From the NCBI RefSeq assembly GCF_040024445.1, contig NZ_CP157276.1, positions 4,712,001-4,776,000 of the forward strand: a stretch of DNA of 64,000 nucleotides, written 5' to 3'. This document shows, one piece after another, positions 62,615 to 64,000 of the stretch (positions are counted from its first letter, which is position 1; each line of letters starts with the position of its first letter). The notes beneath the pieces were generated by a model. That model was not told the DNA's origin, ran no database searches, and saw only the letters and a program-made list of their open reading frames with translations. Position numbers and translations under genes: made by a program. The stretch comes from Prescottella soli. Its GTDB lineage: Bacteria > Actinomycetota > Actinomycetes > Mycobacteriales > Mycobacteriaceae.

Positions 62615-63162
62615 CCGCGGGGCCCGGTTGCCGGCCCCGCCGGCTCGTGGTCGGCGAGCGCGCGCTGCATGATGACCGTGTCGATCGACGTCGCGTTCTT
62701 GTACCCGACGCCCTTCAGTCGTCCCGCCACCTCGAAGCGTCGACTCCGGTGCAGGTGGAACGAACTCGATTCGGGCGCACCGGTTTCGGATGTCAGCACG
62801 GCGATCACGTCACGGATCCCGACGCGGGCGCACTCGTCGAGTGTGTGGTCGAGCAGTGCGCCGCCGATCCGTCGTCCGGTGGCCCAGGGTGCCAGGTAGA
62901 TCGACTCCTCGACGCAGTACCGGTAGGCCGACCGCGTCTTCCACGGCGAGCAGTACGCGTATCCGGCGATCCGCCCGTCCGTCTCGGCGACGAGGAACGG
63001 CAGTCCCCGCTCGGCCAGCGACCAGTAGCGATTGCTCCACGCCACGCTGTCCGGCGGCGTCTCGTCCAGCGTCACGGTGGTGGCGTCGACGTAGTGCCCG
63101 TAGATCGACGCGATGTCGACAAGGTCGGCGGGCCAGGCGGGACGCACGGTGGCTTCCGGCAT
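62611..63162 (-). CDS. GNAT N-acetyltransferase, Pat-like
   Basis: 183-residue GNAT enzyme of the phosphinothricin/methionine-sulfone acetyltransferase group. Marks are RPAWPADLVDIASIYGHYV, TLDETPP, GYAYCSPWKTRSAYRYCVEESIYL (in part) and the acetyl-CoA loop APWATGRRIGGALLDH, then GYKNATSIDTVIMQRAL. It acetylates a small amine or amino-acid analogue. The family is common, and detoxification of phosphinothricin itself is not implied. Confidence 0.85.
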   Translation of the reverse strand: MPEATVRPAWPADLVDIASIYGHYVDATTVTLDETPPDSVAWSNRYWSLAERGLPFLVAETDGRIAGYAYCSPWKTRSAYRYCVEESIYLAPWATGRRIGGALLDHTLDECARVGIRDVIAVLTSETGAPESSSFHLHRSRRFEVAGRLKGVGYKNATSIDTVIMQRALADHEPAGPATGPRG

Positions 63163-63240
63163 GACTACCTCGCAGTTCTTCTATAGAGGTCGAAGTGTCA
63201 CCACTATAGAGCACGCGAATCCGGAGGCTATCGGTGGCGA

Positions 63241-63600
63241 TCAGCGACAGCAGTTGGGGTCGAGCACCATGCGTAGTGCGTCGAGGGCTTGGCTCCGGGC
63301 GCGGTGGTAGACGTTCATTCCGCGGCGTTCCGACTCGACCATTCCCGCCTTGCGGAGTTGGCTGAGGTGGTGGCTGACCGTCGACTCCGCGAGTTCGACG
63401 CCTGTGGCGAGGTCGCAGGTGCAGACCTCGCCGGCATCGGTGGTGAGCAGGATCGACATCAGCTTGATGCGGGCGGGATCGGCGAGTGCCTTGAGTCGCA
63501 GCGCAACCTCGAGTGCGGCGTCGTCGCTCATCGGCGCGGCGGAGACCGGCGGGCAGCAGATGGGCGCGCTGACGTCGATGACCGGCAAGGCTTTCGGCAT
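63241..63600 (-). CDS. ArsR/SmtB metal(loid)-responsive repressor
   Basis: 119-residue winged-helix repressor. The metal site motif VCTCDL leads the recognition helix (STVSHHLSQLRKAGMV), as in As(III)- and Cd/Pb-sensing ArsR proteins. Extra Cys pairs occur at both ends (ICCP near residue 15, NCCR at the C-terminus). It is divergent from an ArsI/CadI-type enzyme gene, and the gap carries two copies of a TCGACAT half-site. Release on binding arsenite or cadmium would induce the neighbour. Confidence 0.87.
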   Translation of the reverse strand: MPKALPVIDVSAPICCPPVSAAPMSDDAALEVALRLKALADPARIKLMSILLTTDAGEVCTCDLATGVELAESTVSHHLSQLRKAGMVESERRGMNVYHRARSQALDALRMVLDPNCCR

Positions 63601-63628
63601 GGCGACAATGCTACCGAACTATCTTGAC

Positions 63629-63677
63629 TTATGTCGAAAAGGTGGGGCACCCTGTAGGCGAAAGAACTTCGACATAT
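63629..63677. promoter_or_regulatory. ArsR operator region
   Basis: ATGTCGAA (63631-63638) and its inverse TTCGACAT (63668-63675) flank 29 bp in the short intergenic region. One copy is near each gene, with AT-rich surroundings (TTGACTTATG; ATATATCGCATA). They probably are the sites of the adjacent ArsR protein for the two divergent promoters. Confidence 0.6.
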
Positions 63678-63698
63678 ATCGCATAGGTGGAGAATCTC

Positions 63699-64000
63699 AT
63701 GTCACGCGCTCAACTCGCACTCAACGTCGACGACCTGCAGCAAGCGGTCACGTTCTACTCGAAGCTGTTCGGCACCGAGCCTGCGAAGCTCGAGCCCGGG
63801 TACGCGAACTTCGCGATCGCCGAGCCGCCGCTGAAGCTGGTCCTGTTCGAAAACCCGGGCAAGGGCGGCACGATCAACCACCTCGGTGTGGAGGTCGAAT
63901 CGTCGGAGAAGGTGCACGCGGAGATCGCGCGCCTGACCGACGAGGGGCTGTTCACGGACGAGGAAATCGGCACCACCTGCTGCTTCGCCACCCAGGACAA
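63699..64000 (+). CDS. ArsI/CadI-family metal(loid)-inducible glyoxalase-fold protein, partial
   Basis: The first 100 residues of a vicinal-oxygen-chelate protein; the 3' end is outside the window. MSRAQLALNVDDLQQAVTFY-SKLFG is the family start (shown in two parts). FAIAEPPLKLVLFEN carries the strand before the metal ligand, NHLGVEV gives a His ligand, and GTTCCFATQDK holds the TTCC motif shared by CadI and the C-As lyase ArsI. AGGTGGAG precedes the ATG. The adjacent ArsR supports arsenic or cadmium induction. Confidence 0.85.
   Translation, partial: MSRAQLALNVDDLQQAVTFYSKLFGTEPAKLEPGYANFAIAEPPLKLVLFENPGKGGTINHLGVEVESSEKVHAEIARLTDEGLFTDEEIGTTCCFATQD

Overview
The window is chromosomal DNA from a high-GC actinobacterium of the order Mycobacteriales, most like Rhodococcus. 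The evidence is the gene content and order: AdnA-AdnB, UvrD2, WhiB7, mycoredoxin, an Rpf, an F420-type LLM oxidoreductase, a Pks13-like thioesterase, and a tmRNA whose tag reads ADSNQRDYALAA. Two blocks follow the Mycobacterium tuberculosis order as I know it: adnA to UPF0182 (Rv3202c to Rv3193c) and prfB-mscS-ftsE-ftsX-smpB (Rv3105c to Rv3100c). Many genes appear leaderless, with a TANNNT -10 box 6-8 bases before a GTG start.

Layout. 1-12.7 kb: end of an alpha/beta hydrolase, then adnA-adnB (double-strand-break resection), a TrkA-type K+ channel, nudC, mycoredoxin, uvrD2, and whiB7 with a long attenuator-like leader. 12.7-22.7 kb: a broken ArsR-SRPBCC gene, an ABC1/UbiB-like kinase, an orphan E1-like protein, a YgjP-like zincin, a DUF2342 zincin-like protein, a membrane PDZ-Lon protease, a PPA1309 protein and a UPF0182 membrane protein. 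This is a conserved but poorly understood actinobacterial neighbourhood. 22.7-34.3 kb: a resuscitation-promoting factor with a long leader, initiator tRNA-Met, an acyl-CoA synthetase, a PepSY membrane operon, an LLM oxidoreductase, the fadE24-fadE23 acyl-CoA dehydrogenase pair, small hypotheticals and hisN.

34.5-42.3 kb: a gamma-glutamylated polyamine module. It has puuC-like, puuD-like and DUF3830 genes on the plus strand. On the minus strand, converging with it, is a PotDBCA-type importer followed by a tandem AsnC regulator. 42.5-48.2 kb: prfB, mscS, a Ser/Thr-rich membrane protein, ftsE, ftsX, smpB and an EamA transporter. 48.2-56.3 kb: an island of visibly lower GC holding a TetR-controlled acyl-CoA catabolic cluster (acyl-CoA carboxylase alpha and beta, MaoC hydratase, acyl-CoA synthetase, acyl-CoA dehydrogenase). 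It is flanked by 67-bp direct repeats of the last codons of the EamA gene, which I read as the footprint of its insertion. 56.4-64 kb: a secreted M19-like dipeptidase, a secreted lipase, tmRNA (partner of smpB), a stand-alone Pks13-like thioesterase, a GyrI-like protein, a GNAT acetyltransferase, and an ArsR/ArsI-like metal(loid) response pair cut by the right edge.

The most notable observations are the direct-repeat-bounded catabolic island, the orphan E1-like protein beside the WhiB7-associated kinase, the free-standing Pks13-like thioesterase, and the structured leaders of whiB7, rpf and the PepSY operon.
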